64,000 bases of DNA from Epiperipatus broadwayi (GCA_028023455.1 JAQFVV010000017.1:1922501-1986500); one strand, 5' to 3'; positions 48,515-60,437 are shown, numbered from the stretch's first letter. Numbers and translations: made by a program. Notes: a model not told the origin generated them from the letters alone.

Positions 48515-48950
48515 AAAGAAATCTCTTTATGTTTTTTTTTGTCTGTATAAATTTATTTAATCACTTTAAAACATTTTAATTGAAAGAGAAATTAATTGCT
48601 TAAGTAATTTAAATAATAGATAATATTTATTAGCAATTTTATGTTTAAAAAATTATTATATAATTGTTTATTATTAGGCTTCTATTAGCTTTATTAAAAA
48701 AATATTGAAATGCTATATTACAGTAAATATTTACATACGCTGCCTATATATAGTATGAATCTTTGCATTTTGCCAATTTTTTAATTCCCTATAGTTTCTC
48801 AGAGTGCAATATCATGAGTTGCCAGGACAACGAAATTAGGTCTTCTCTGGGCACTTTTTTTTTAAATAGCAATCCATCAGATCTGCAGTCACGTGTTAGA
48901 CTTAGATATTACTGGTTATATTTATTATATAAGCTTTAAATACAAAAATC
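48515..48950. other. No gene recognised
   Basis: AT-rich intronic sequence. Confidence 0.5.
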
Positions 48951-48959
48951 CATTTAGAA

Positions 48960-49450
48960 CAGGGGTGGGCAATTGTTTTGGCTTGGGGGCCGCAGAAGTT
49001 GGCGGAGGGCCGCATCAGGGGCCACTTTGTGGAAGCAAAGGTTAATGAAGGGCCGCACCTTTTTTTCATGACACAATAAACACACTGCTTTATTCCCTGT
49101 ATTACCAAAGAAATATTTGTCCATTCTTCATTAAACACACGACATTCATCACTGATTTTACATTTTTTTGGAGGGTTCATGGTTTCACTAAAGTTAGAAA
49201 TGTATATATTTGCTAATGCAAAGACAAAATTGAAATTAACAAGATCAACTGGCAAAGCACTGCACATCATATCTACACTGCGCATGCGTATTGATATAGC
49301 CATCCTAGTGGAAAATAAGAGACGAATCTTCGGTTGTGATGGGAAGAGAATCTCAGTTCAAGGCGGATTTTTCTGATTGTCTTGGAGGGCCGCATAAAAA
49401 CTCTTTAGCGGGACGCATGTGGCCCTCGGGCCGCTATTTTCCCACCCCTG
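48960..49450. mobile_element. Non-autonomous hAT DNA transposon
   Basis: The ends are CAGGGGTGGGCAATTG and, inverted, CAGGGGTGGGAAAATAG. They are followed on both sides by a GGCCGC-rich stretch (GGGGGCCGCAGAAG, GGAGGGCCGCA, GGCCCTCGGGCCGC) much GC-richer than its surroundings. An exact 8 bp duplication, ATTTAGAA, flanks it (48952-48959 and 49451-49458). Eight-bp duplications and CAGNG-type termini are hAT hallmarks, and these termini resemble the Charlie/OposCharlie group. There is no transposase frame, so it depends on a source element in trans. Confidence 0.93.
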
Positions 49451-49639
49451 ATTTAGAAAAATCATTATTCCATATTGTGAGAAAAAATATATAAATCTAT
49501 CTTTCTGAATCATATTAAAAGCATATTGCTTTTTTGAATAATCATTTTTATAAAATGTGTATTTAAAATATTTATGAAGTATGATCCGGTCCAAAAGGTG
49601 TAGCAAATAATTTCTTTGATTTTTTTTTTTTTTTTTGAC

Positions 49640-49760
49640 ACTTTAATAGAAATAAGCACAAGTAAATTCCTAATGCCCATTTTATATGTTCTTGCCATTG
49701 CAGCTATTTTTATTATTTGATTACTGGCCTAATAAATAAACATCAACAAACTAATCCATC
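49640..49760 (+). mobile_element. RTE 5'-leader fragment
   Basis: AAATTCCTAATGCCCATT, GTTCTTGCCATTGCAGCT and TTATTATTTGATTA match the leader of the RTE copy at 57620-57700. Confidence 0.7.
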
Positions 49761-49764
49761 ATTT

Positions 49765-51290
49765 ATTGATTTTTAACTGTGTTTTAAGATGAAGAAAATA
49801 CCATGCTATGACTTTTCTCAGCTGTCTTTTATATATACTTTGAATATTCTGGGACAAACAATAAGAGCACCTATTAAATAGCATAAATTTTGCATATTAA
49901 ATATTGAAAGAAATGGTGATCATGTGATGTTTATTGGCTTAAAATATTGAAATTAAAAGCCTTTTTTTTTTACATAGAAGAAATATTCAAATGGAAATTT
50001 GCATCAGTTTTATATGCCAGTAAAAAAAATGTCAGACATGTCTTCAGTTTAAAAAGAATAATAATACTGGTGCCCAATTATCCAGAGTGTTTGTCTTCAA
50101 AATTGATGAATTGTTTAATGTTGCAAGTTTGACAAATTTCAAGGTTCACGTTTTTCATCATCAACTGTGGTTGCTAAATAGCAGTTAGTTTATGGATTGC
50201 AGCCCAAAGTATAGTGGAAAAAATGTTGGTGAGATCAACACTTACCTGAATATTTTAATGTCTATGAAATAAATCTATTATGAGTTTCACAAACAGAATG
50301 TTCAGGACTGAGGTATTCTTTTGAAGCTATTATTTTCTGATGTGAATAATATGATACGGAAACTTGGTGTCACAAAAATAAGAACAGAATGTTGGATAAA
50401 TTCAAGAATGTCAGACAGTCACATAAATTATTGTTTACACTTTTCTCAACCATTGGAAAGATTTATGCAAAATATTGACCAATTGCTTTTTGACTTTGAA
50501 ACATGGTTGTGGAATTAACATGATTTGAGCAATTGTATCCTAATATTCTGATGTTTTATTTATTGCTTTGCCTGGATGCAACATTGTCTCATGCAAATAC
50601 TGGCATCTTCCAAGATGATGTAATCCTTCAATGCATGCAGCCTATATAGTCATATATTGGTTTGATTAATGGGAGCATAATTGTTACATGTTTCCCATAT
50701 ATATTATTTCAATGGGTTCTCTATTAACAATTCTCATAGAACTTGAAACCTTATTGAGACAATAACTGATGCTTGTATTCCCTCAGATGCAATTCATGGT
50801 CCTACACTATATCAACAAAGTTAGTTCAGTTGTCTAACATAAGTAAAATACATCAGCAAAATAAAATCTAAAATTCATGCAGGGTTACAGAAAACGAGTT
50901 TCTAGACATGGTTCTATTTTGGAATATCAGTATACTTTTTAGTATCTTTTTAATTTTTTATTCATTTGCATTTGTACTGAATCCTATTGAAAGTTTTCAT
51001 TGGCAGATAAATAAATAGAATATTTGAAAAATCAAATCAAAAAAGAATCCTGATTTATAATTCTTAGAAGTGTGTGATTATTCAGCAAATATTAATTTCT
51101 CCCGAAAGCTAATTAATAAGAAAGCAAAATTTATGGTGAAATTTCACCTTAGTTTTGCCCCTAAACAAGCCATTGGGTTAATCCAGGAACCAAACAGTAT
51201 TATTAATAATAGTGAGGTGATGAAAAGGGATCCATTTTATATAAAATTCAAACCTCTCTGAATGTGATTTTTGATTGCCATGTGAAGATA
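49765..51290. other. No gene recognised; isolated piece resembling the family A tail
   Basis: GTGATCATGTGATGTTTA at about 49916-49933 matches the family A tail, but no palindrome accompanies it. ORFs at 50321 and 51070 have no recognisable domain; the latter may belong to the LINE leader. Confidence 0.4.
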
Positions 51291-52079
51291 AGTATAATTT
51301 ACAATCATAAGCAGAAGCAATCAAAACGCCAAGAACAAGTAAAAATAAATAAATCAGGAAAAGATAGGCAGTGAGAATGTAAACAATTTAAATAATGATA
51401 AGAAGGCAGGGCAGAGTCCAAGATTTCATAAATCAACTGTTAATGATATAATAAAACTAGATATGCTTTCACAAACCTCAGAAATTCAAATTAATATTAT
51501 GGAAGAAAACTGGCCAGAAGAAAGCTTAAATAAAACAGCAGAAGTCTTCAACTCAACCATCCCATGAGATTTATTTTTCTCTTTCAAATGTTTTTTTACT
51601 AACTGATCAGTTGTACTAGCAATCATAGATATAAACTGCACATTATGTAAATTTCCCAAAGATCTATTATATGAAGCAGTTAACAAAAATAATCTATGGG
51701 ATTTGATATTTTGAATTGCTGACCATACAAATCACAGGTATATTGTAATGGAATTTTATAATGAAGAACAAAAAGAGAGATCTTGAAAAAAAAATCAAAA
51801 CACTACTAAATTTGCACTAATCAAAGTAAATCCAGACAGAGAAAATATTGTTAATGGAGTAATAAAAAACACATATTTAAATTATAATATTATCGACTTC
51901 AAAAAACTAATATAGCCTTTCGGAGAAGTGATCAGGTTTCAAAACATGTATTTAAAAAACATTGCAATATCGATTTTAACCAATTTAAAGTATGTTTAAA
52001 TAAAAACATAGGCCCAAATTATATTCCAACGCTTATAACAGACCAAGAAACAATTCTTCTTTTAATATTTTATGGAACA

Positions 52080-52460
52080 AAACTGCAATGCTTTAATTGC
52101 AAAGAAAGAGGATTCATAATCAGTGAGTGCCCAAAACTAAAATGCCAACACTGTAAGCTGAGAGTGATACCGAGTCATCAATATAAGGGTTTCAACACAG
52201 AAGAAATAGACAACACACAACAGGAGATAGATGTATTAGTCCAGGAAAAAACAAAAATTCAAATAAATGAGCAAGTGGGTACAACACAATACACACAAAA
52301 TGTAAAAACAGAATTATCTCAAAAGCATGTAGAAGTAATGGAAACAAATGAATATATTCATCCTTCAGAGCCAATCATCAATAAAACCTCAGAGGATATA
52401 TTAAACACATTAATATTGACTCCTCTACAAAAAAACCTAGAAATAAATAATACCAGGTAA
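52080..52460 (+). pseudogene. LINE ORF1 C-terminal region with zinc knuckle
   Basis: The frame TKLQCFNCKERGFIISECPKL, then KCQHC, contains C-x2-C-x4-x-x4-C spacing in which the expected His position reads Ile, followed by a second C-x2-C. This is a typical nucleic-acid-binding arrangement of LINE ORF1 or Gag-like proteins, one ligand short. An open stretch of 98 codons (52164-52460) rich in Glu, Asn and Thr follows. The upstream part (51480-52080) is recognisable as coding-like but broken. Confidence 0.6.
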
Positions 52461-52530
52461 ACGTAAACCGGGATGCCCTCCACTCCAAAAACGTAGTAAA
52501 AAACCTGACTTAGAAAAATCTGAATTAAGT

Positions 52531-52640
52531 GTTTTTTGTTTTTTTTCCATATGTCATAGCATCAGCTGGAACACGAACCCACAACCGTCTGCAACCAACT
52601 ACTTGCTTGCAAGGCAATTGCGATGACCTTGATGACAACA
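52531..52640 (-). mobile_element. tRNA-derived SINE, copy 3, inserted in the LINE
   Basis: On the minus strand it reads through CTTGCAAGCAAGTAGTTGG, GACGGTTGTGGGTTCGTGTTCC (B box region) and GATGCTATGACATATGG plus A-rich end. It matches copy 2 closely in its 3' two thirds. It lies between the LINE ORF1 and endonuclease regions, so it is younger than the LINE. Confidence 0.82.
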
Positions 52641-52874
52641 ACAAAAAAGTTAAAACAATTCTAAAGGACCTCCAGACACTAATATAGAAGCTACAGTGAT
52701 GAAGAGACCGACATAATGGAAAAGATAAGTGTACCTTGTTTAAAATATGACAGTCTTATAACTGAAAAGTAGTCACATAGGGTGGATTAGATAAACAGAT
52801 AGGAAGAAAATAAAGTCAGATTAATTTATCAAGAAAACAAGTATAATAGATTCATACAATAAATAAAAACAAAC

Positions 52875-53667
52875 ATGAGGATAAAAATAGGTCTTTTAAA
52901 TGTTCAAGGATTAAACTTGATAAAAAAAAATTATGAATTAAAAACTGGATGAATACTATCCAGCCACAAGTAATAGGATTAAATGAAATAAAAATATATA
53001 ATAGATCACAAATAGATCATCTCCATATCTTAGTAGACATAGATACACAGCTTTTTCCAAAACAGCCATTTCACCCTCAGCAGGGATGGGAATTGTAATT
53101 AGTAAAAATTGTCAATTTATAATCATTTAAAATTATATATATATAATGGAACACATTATATCATGTCTTTAACACTTAATATTATATTTGTTTACATTCC
53201 ACCAGATCATAAAATAATCAATACATTAATAAATACATTAAATGCCAAATTTGCATTCTCAATCGACCCTATAATACTAATTGGGGCCTTCAACATGACA
53301 TATAACAAATTTGTAATGAAATGGTTACACTTACTGACTTTTCCACTTATGACAGAAGAAGGGTTTCTGCCACAGAACTCTGTCTCATTTAATAATGACA
53401 GATATTCATTCAATGATTGACCTGGTGTTTTGCTCACCAGCACTGCACCATATGGTTAACTTATCACTGATAAGTACATCTTTTTCAGACCATGCTGCAA
53501 TTATAGTAACTCTTAAAATTGTCTTAATACACAAATCACTAATAACAACCAGTAAAACCATTAGAGTACTTCTTCCCAATAACACAACTGAACATCTATT
53601 TCAGAAATATACATACTACTATTCAAAATTAGAGATCTTGAAATGGATCCAGTTCAAACCTGGATAA
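52875..53667 (+). pseudogene. LINE APE endonuclease region
   Basis: MRIKIGLLNVQGLN is the usual start of APE-type endonucleases (N-V-Q-G-L). IIFVYIPPDH matches the Y-x-P-P strand, LIGAFNM stands for the GDFN motif with catalytic Asp changed to Ala, and SFSDHAAIIV matches the terminal SDH motif. The pieces lie in more than one frame. It would nick target DNA in an intact element but is inactive here. Confidence 0.72.
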
Positions 53668-54239
53668 CATTTATAAATGTATCTTGTACAATAGGCAGTG
53701 TAACAAGAAATCAAGCAGCACCATCAACAGTCCTGGCTCTTGCACATGACATTAATAAAAGAAATCATGTGGAGCTCTACTTCAACAGGATGCAAAAATG
53801 TAATGGCAATGAGAAGAGTATATCAATCAGTGTGTGAAACACTCAAGAGAATATATAGCAATAAAAAAAGAAGATATATTTAAATCATCCCCATACCTGG
53901 TCAAGACTATATTAGATAGGCATTAAGTCAAGCACCAGTAAATAGTCCCCACATTAATAAATATGAATAATGAAATCATTACAGGTAACAATATGACACA
54001 ACCACTATTATCACACTTCAAAACAAAATTACAAAAGGGATTAAAATTTACTCCCAAACATAACTTCTTTGGAATACCAGAAGTTAATTTAAAATTTACA
54101 CCTGAAGAATTATGCCACCCAGGAATACGTGGTATACTCTTGTTTGTATATAATTATTTAAGAAAATTTACCTCAAAGTACTTAAACAAATTTTTTAACA
54201 AAACAAATATATAATATTCAAGGACTCTATCCAATCTCT

Positions 54240-54830
54240 CTGGTGCCATTTATGAAAAAACAGGAAAACTTATCCACACTTACAAATCTCAGACCAATAT
54301 CAACAAATCCACTTAGCATTAACGTATTAGAGTCACTGATCAAGGAAAAAATTCAACCGTATATATTGTCACAACTCTCAAGATTGCAGTTTACCATAAA
54401 GGGTTCTTCAACAGGTCAAGCACCATTTCTGTTTAAAACAGTAATAGATTCAGTCAGAACTAATAAGAAAATATGGTCCAGTTGTAGTGAAGCTAGACAT
54501 AAAATATGCATTTGATACAGTACCAATTGATCTACTAATCAATGAACTAATAAAAACATCAATACCAATTTCACTAATATACTTGATTACAAATCTACTT
54601 CTGAGCAGGGAAATACACATTAGGCTCAATGGGAAATATTGATCATCTTTTAACCCTTTTTGTTCAATTCCACAAGGATTGCCATTAAATGCCCTTTTAT
54701 TCACAATCCATTGATCAAAGCAATAGAAAACTATTTAGCAGAAATATTCATATCAGAATTGAAAACAAGTATTCCATGTGTAGCATATATGGATGATATA
54801 TCTATGTTTCTAACATAAAATAAAAAAAAC
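54240..54830 (+). pseudogene. LINE reverse transcriptase region
   Basis: LTNLRPISTNPLSINVLESLI (RT entry), QFTIKGSSTGQAPFLF, VKLDIKYAFDTVPIDLLINEL (first catalytic Asp region, frame-shifted), FCSIPQGLPLNALLFT and VAYMDDISMF (the YxDD catalytic pair at about 54783-54812) occur in the expected order. There are at least two frame changes and several stops. Confidence 0.75.
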
Positions 54831-55399
54831 AAATTCCAAAATTAATAAAAATTCTCCAAAATTATACAAAAAAATATAAGCTTGAATTCAATATGAAGAA
54901 ATCAAGTGCACAGTCAATATATACAGGACACTGTCATGAAGATTATTTCAAAGTGACACAGAGCCCTTTTTTAGGTTTTCTATTTTTTTTTAAACAACAT
55001 GGAGATGTGCATACAAATCCAAAGAGAACTAATAAAAAAAACTGAAAAAATAATCAATTCTCTCTCAAAATCTTACATCTCACTGTATGCAAAAGTGGCA
55101 CTTTTTAACCTTGTAGTGATGACTAGAGTCTTATACTACACCCCAATAATTATATATAGCAAAGCCTTCACATTAAAAATTGAGAGCTTATGTAGAAAAC
55201 CATTGTAGGGGAAAAGATGTCTACAATATCAATTAAACAAATCCCAAATCCCCTAGTGTAAAATGGATTAGGATTACACGCAATAAAAATATTTCAAATT
55301 CAGAAACCATCAATTTAATTACATAATGCATAAAACTATATCCATATCTTGAAGTAATCCATAAAATCACACCAAACAGACAAACCACCACCAATTAAT

Positions 55400-55710
55400 G
55401 GTTTTTTAAACAGTCTTCGCGTAGGTATTGGGAAATATACATACTAATCTATCCTTCATTTTCAAATGACAATAAAGTTTATTTAAATATAAACAATGAA
55501 CAAAAAAAATTAAATACTGGTCACTAGAACCGAAATACTATGACTTCCTACTTAAACTAAACATGGAAGCATTACCAACCCAAATTTCTTTCGTTATAAA
55601 AGGAACTGCATTAAGATTGATTATATGTGCAGACTTTGCAAAAGAAAAACAGAAACTCAGTCCCATATATTTTTTCTTGACCTATGTTAAATAGTATTCT
55701 GGCTGGAATT
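55400..55710 (+). pseudogene. LINE C-terminal region with Cys/His motif
   Basis: KYWSLEPKYYDF is followed by CRLCKRKTETQSHIFF, a C-x2-C...E(T)xxH pattern often found at the C-terminus of LINE ORF2 proteins. The fragment at 16215-16700 carries the same region. Confidence 0.6.
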
Positions 55711-55724
55711 CCCAATTTATTCAA

Positions 55725-56370
55725 AAATAGAATATACTATACAAACACTCCTTCAATCCTATTCGAAAGGTCACTTTGCCACACATTAGAGCCAGTACAT
55801 TTGTACTATTCTCACTATGGTATATCAGATTCACATTTACATATAATGTGAACACAAGAAGGCATCCAAATATCTTTTGGAACAAAATAGAAATAATAAG
55901 ACTAAGGGATGAAAAAATTTCATCAACAAATATGTACACATCCATGTGGTCATAATGCGACTATGCTCAAGTCTATAATGAAAGGAGAGGGAAAATTGGT
56001 TAAAGAAATCTAATAAAAAACTTAATTACATAAAATGATCACGCTGTAAAAAACAGAGTTGAAGAATGGACACTTGAAAGCCTATATTGTTGGACAATAT
56101 TTTTTTTTGGTCTTTTTGTTATTAATATTTCTAAGGGTAAAGGGGTTTTTTTTTTCTGTATAAATTTGTTTATATATTTGTTTTTTCCCCTCGTGATTCT
56201 TCATGTAAATGTCAAATTGTCATGATGCTATATGTACCGGTTTTTTAATTCTGTTTGTATAATAATTATAAAGTTCCTTTTGAAACTATTAATTTCTCCA
56301 TCTTATGATGCGGTATTTCTATTTCATTTTTTAAATGTATTTTATTAAAAACAAAATTCTTTTTTATTTC
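55725..56370. other. Probable LINE 3' remnant and intron end
   Basis: AT-rich sequence with T tracts that leads to the RUVBL1 acceptor; no separate feature. Confidence 0.45.
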
Positions 56371-56379
56371 TGTTTTTAG

Positions 56380-56443
56380 GGAGGTCAGGATATTATGTCA
56401 ATGATGGGACAACTGATGAAACCCAAAAAAACTGAAATTACAG
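56380..56443 (+). CDS. RUVBL1: RUVBL1 (pontin) next exon, 21 codons plus one base
   Basis: The exon reads GGQDIMSMMGQLMKPKKTEIT plus the first base of a further codon. It continues the RUVBL1 protein without a gap from the exon ending at 40131. The family sequence here is GGQDI(L/M)SMMGQLMKPKKTEIT, so identity is nearly complete. A pyrimidine-rich acceptor (TTTTTATTTCTGTTTTTAG) ends at 56379 and a GTAATA donor starts at 56444. The exon leaves phase 1, so the next exon should supply two bases and then the residues that precede Walker B. I found no such exon between 56444 and 64000, so the downstream intron is at least 7.5 kb. High conservation between decayed mobile elements shows this is the live host gene. 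Confidence 0.94.
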
Positions 56444-57535
56444 GTAATATATTATAATATGAGTATATGTATTGATAGATGGATAGGTAGACTGACAGCA
56501 GTCATATTATGGTAAATATTTAAAATCTGTTTCATGTTTTGGATCCTTCTGATCAGAGTATCTTTTTTAGTTTGAATTTGGAAAAAAATAAAAACGATTG
56601 CCTAATATTCTTTTAATTTTCCTGCCTCTTTGTTCTATTAGTTTCTTTTTATATGTACATATTTTAATTGCTTTTAATTGTAATAACATTGCAACCTATT
56701 TTTTTTTGTTTTAGTCTTTCCAGGACTCCCCCCTTCCCCCCATATCTATATCTTATATCATCGATGTTTTTTTTCTTTATCTTATCAACGGTTTCATTTT
56801 CTATAGCATTATGTTTCAAACTAATATTTTTTTTTTTTGGAGTTCATTTCATTGTTCCCCAAATTGCTTAAATATGGCTATTAAAACTTTATTTTATTTT
56901 TTGGTCTTAATTATCCACAGATATTTAAATGCATTCTCTTATTGTAATTATTTCTTATTAACCATTACTGTAGTTTTGGATGGTGCTCGATTAAAGCTTG
57001 ATAATCGCCATGAAGTTTTATTTAAAGTTGCTTGCAAATAATTTTTTTTTCCAATTCTGAGTTTTAAGGTTGCCCTTTAAGAGTAGATTTTATATACAAA
57101 AATCCATTATCAGTCTAAATAGATAGAATTTGGTGTGAAGTGTTCTTTAAAGCTTAATGGGTATAATCCCCCCCCCCTCCCAGATAGGTCAAATTACAAT
57201 GATGACTTTGTTATTCTCTTAACTGAAATAAGTTTAAGAAAAAATCAATTAAAACTATTTCAAAGAGAGAAAGATAATTGAATTGCATTTTTTTTGCATT
57301 CTGAGCAGAGAATAATATCTGAATTCAAAATAAAATCACAATTCCCAATCTGCTTGCTTATATGGAACCATTCTTCCTATCTTTCTCATTTGAGTACAAA
57401 GAAGTTATTTTTATATAAAAGTTTTATTATCATCATAAGAATGTCTTTGATGATTACGTTTTTGTGGATGTTATGCATCTTTTATCACAATATTAGAATC
57501 TGAACAATTAAATATTTAACCATAGTAATGAATTT
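56444..57535 (+). other. Start of the next RUVBL1 intron; no gene
   Basis: It begins with the GTAATA donor. AT-rich with a C run near 57169-57180. No exon recognised. Confidence 0.6.
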
Positions 57536-57922
57536 ACATCTTGGCTGCAGAAAGGAGTTTCCTATTAACTGAAATGAGACTCTTTAATTCCTCTTGGAGG
57601 CCTTAAAGGAACCGAGCAGGGCAAATTCCTAATGTACACTCCATACGTTCTTGTCATTGCAGCTGTTATTACTATGTGATTATTCATATAGTATATGAAC
57701 ATGGATGGGCTGCTCACCAACATGCATTAGCCAGCGTGGTGAGTTTATTGGCTTTTTACCTCCAAGTTTAAGAATATTTTTCCAATATATACAATCATGA
57801 CAGACAAAAATAAATCATGACCCTTATTCCCAGGAGGCTGTAAAGTCACCAACCAAGGCAGCAGTTGGTGGCCGAAAGCGGAGGTCGCTAAGAATCCCCT
57901 GATTGCGGACTCAGGCTGTCAT

Positions 57923-58486
57923 TTGATGATGACTTTTTATTTAGGTACTTTCAACTACAGATCACTTTCAAGTGAAGGAAGATTGCAAGAATTAGAAGAA
58001 GAACTGTCTTATATTAAATGGGACATTATTGGACTTTGTGAAGTTAGACGAAAAGGTGAAGAGACAATTGATTTAAAAAGTGGACATGTACTCTGCTATA
58101 AAGGCACAAATATTGGAAATACATATGGAGTAGGATTCATTATAAATAAAAAATGGAAGAATAACATTGTGCAGATTGATAGTGTATTTGACAGAGTGGC
58201 AAGATTAGTTTTACAACTTAATAGCAGATACCAAATGCAGATAATTCAGGTTTATGCCCCAACAAGTTCTCATAGTGATGAAGTAGTAGAAGATTTTTAT
58301 ATGGATGTCCAAAAGGCTTTTGATCAGAGTAAACAACATTTTAAAATTGTTATGGGAGACTTTAATGCTAGAATTGGTAGACAAATGAAAGATGAAATTG
58401 CTGTAGGTAATTTTGGTTATGGTAATAGAAATGAGAGAGGACATAGACTTGTGGAGTTTGCAGGAAAAAAAAACTTTATATTATGA
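57923..58486 (+). pseudogene. RTE endonuclease domain
   Basis: The frame of 187 codons covers an APE-type endonuclease: LGTFNYRSLSSEGRLQELEEEL, IIGLCEVRRKGEE (catalytic Glu in the E-x-R strand), GFIINKKWKN, IIQVYAPTSSHSDE (Y-A-P-T) and IVMGDFNARIG (GDFN). These are the expected blocks in order. The frame ends in a poly-A-associated shift; the sequence continues in another frame with FFEKNVKRK, a stop in place of W, TWKHPNEG and LDYIL. The enzyme makes the nick that primes reverse transcription. Confidence 0.88.
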
Positions 58487-58554
58487 ATTCTTTTTTTGAG
58501 AAAAATGTTAAAAGGAAATGAACATGGAAGCATCCAAATGAAGGTACAGCAGAA

Positions 58555-59661
58555 TTGGATTATATTTTGACTAACAGAACAGATTGCAATGTTCTTAATA
58601 AATTTAACACAGGAAGTGGTCATCGATTAGTAAGATGTAAGATACATGTTAATGTAAAACTAGAGAGACAAAAATTATTAAGGAAAACAATATTTACAGT
58701 TGATATTCCTAATCTTCAGAAACATTCTAATGAATTTAAATTAGAATCTACAAATAGGTTTCAAGTGTTAGGAGATTTTGAACATGATACAGATTTGAAT
58801 GAAATTAATAGGAAAATAACTAATACACTTTTAAAAACTGCAACAAAGATAGCTGGTAGAAAAAAGCAGCAATTGACCAATAAAATTTCTACTGAGACTA
58901 GAGAATTTATGAAGAAAAGAAGGAATATGAGGATATACAACAATGATGGATTAAAAAGGATTGAATATCTTGAATTTTGTAAAATGGTGCGGAAAAGAGT
59001 TGAAAATGTTATAAGAAAGTATAATTGTGAACTAACAAGGAAAGCTGTAGAAGAGAATAAAAGTCTAAAGAGTGTAAAACAACATTTTGGTATTGGTAGG
59101 AAATTTATATCTGCAATAAGAAAAAAAGTTGGCATTATTACTAAAAAGAGAGATGACATCATGAAATGTGTAGAAGACTTCTATCAAGCATTATGTAGTA
59201 ATAAAGAACAAGTACCTCCTATATCTATTATATCTTCTGAATTGCCCAGAATTTTGAATGAGGAAGTGAGACATGCAATTAAATTTATGAAGAAAGGGAA
59301 GGCTCCAGGTAGTGATGGAATTATAATTGATATATTAAAAGAAGCAGGTGAAGAAATAGAAATTTTTTTAGCAAAGTTATATTCCAAATGTCTAAATGAT
59401 AAAGATGTACCAGATGATTGGAAGAATGCAGTATTAATATTAATATTTAAAAAAGGTGATAAAGAAGATATTAGAAATTACAGACCTATCAGTCTTTTAT
59501 CAGTTTTATACAATTTTTTTACTAAGATAATTACAACTCGTCTACAGAGAACACTGGACTTCCACCAACCAACAGAACAAGCTGGATTTAAAAGTGGTTT
59601 TAGTACAGTAGATCATATCCAGGTATTGAGAGAAGTTATAGAAAGGACAAATGAATATTAG
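58555..59661 (+). pseudogene. RTE endonuclease end, linker and RT N-terminal half
   Basis: An open frame of 368 codons begins DYILTNRTDCNVLN and GSGHRLVRCKI (the final GSDH-type motif of the endonuclease, with His retained). It runs through a long basic linker, then the RT blocks GKAPGSDGIIIDILKEAG, DWKNAVLILIFKKGDKED, NYRPISLLSVLYNFFTKII and EQAGFKSGFSTVDHIQVLRE. It stops at a TAG where the family has Gln (NEY-Q-LPLCL), a single-base change. RTE/BovB-type RT by motif style. Confidence 0.9.
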
Positions 59662-59925
59662 TTGCCATTATGCTTAGAATTTGTAGATTATGAAAAGGCA
59701 TTTGATTCTATAAACATTTTTTCAGTGATTAAAGCATTGGATCATCAAGGTGTAGATCCAGGATATTGTCATATTTTAAAGAATATTTATAAAAATGCAA
59801 CAACAATTAGGTTACATAATGATAGTAGGAAAGTCAACATTGAGAAGGTTGTAAGACAGGGTGACTCCATATCTCCAAAACTTTTTACAGCAGTGCTGCA
59901 AGAAGTATTTTGTGGATTAAAATGA
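59662..59925 (+). pseudogene. RTE reverse transcriptase catalytic part
   Basis: Directly continues the previous frame after the TAG: LEFVDYEKAFDSI carries the first catalytic Asp, then ALDHQGVDPGYCHILKNIY, VRQGDSISPKLFTAVLQEVF. After a TGA the same frame goes on to YLSHLDFADDIVVFANNA with the FADD catalytic pair (about 59971-59985). Confidence 0.9.
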
Positions 59926-60089
59926 GAACCTAAAGGAATGAAAGTAAATGGAGATTATTTAAGTCATTTAGATTTTGCAGATGACATAGTTGTTTTTGCA
60001 AATAATGCTTTACAGTTACAGGAAATGTTGCAGGAATTATCAGATGAAAGTAGAAAAGTAGGACTAAAGATGTTAAAAAGACTAAAGTA

Positions 60090-60437
60090 ATGTTTAATGG
60101 ATTTTCTCAAAATATGAAAATAAAGATTGATTATGATGAATTAGAAGAAGTTAACAGTTACAAATACCTTGGTCAGATTATTAATACAGATGGAAACATA
60201 ATGGATGAAATTAATCATAGAATTAAACTTGGTTGGAGTACTTTTGGTAGAAATAATTTGATATTAAAAGAAAATATGCCTATGTGTTTGAAAAGGAAGG
60301 TTTTTAATAAATGTGTTTTGCCAGTTCTTACTTATGGATCTGAGGCTTGGACACTAAATAGAAGAGCAATACAGAGACTTCAAAACACTCAAAGAAGTAT
60401 GGAGAGATGCATGTTGGAAGTAACAAGAAGAGATTGA
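60090..60437 (+). pseudogene. RTE RT thumb and C-terminal region
   Basis: VMFNGFSQNMKIKID precedes VNSYKYLGQIINTDGN (the YLG motif after the palm), MDEINHRIKLGWSTFGR, VLPVLTYGSEAWTLN and RAIQRLQNTQRSMER. After a stop, similar sequence continues (GVTGLIERIKRLKWSWAGHI, WIPRDCKRPRNRP) to about 60620. Confidence 0.88.

Larger units (their letters stand above)
51300..55720 (+). mobile_element. Second LINE family: CCHC ORF1, APE endonuclease and RT, heavily decayed
   Basis: From left to right: ORF1 remnants ending in a CCHC region, a minus-strand SINE (52531-52640), the APE-type endonuclease start MRIKIGLLNVQGLN at 52875, LIGAFN and FSDHAAIIVTL motifs, an RT region with LRPIS, KLDIKYAFDTVP and AYMDDISMF, and a C-terminal C..C....ET.SH region. 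Numerous stops and shifts break every domain. The clade is not assigned. It differs from the RTE family in having a zinc-knuckle ORF1. Confidence 0.8.
40132..56379 (+). other. RUVBL1 intron, 16,248 bp, filled with mobile elements
   Basis: The interval is bounded by a GTAAGT donor and a CTGTTTTTAG acceptor that join two exons in frame. In order it holds a minus-strand RTE copy (split by a long-armed palindromic element), a hammerhead-bearing element, two SINEs, a hAT element, an RTE 5' fragment and a decayed LINE carrying a third SINE. The hammerhead motifs at 46464-46507 and 46930-46974 are on the transcribed strand. Confidence 0.9.

Noticed and set aside
48902-49303. 133-codon minus-strand ORF in the hAT element
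   Set aside because: No transposase motifs; it starts inside the element and ends in flanking DNA.
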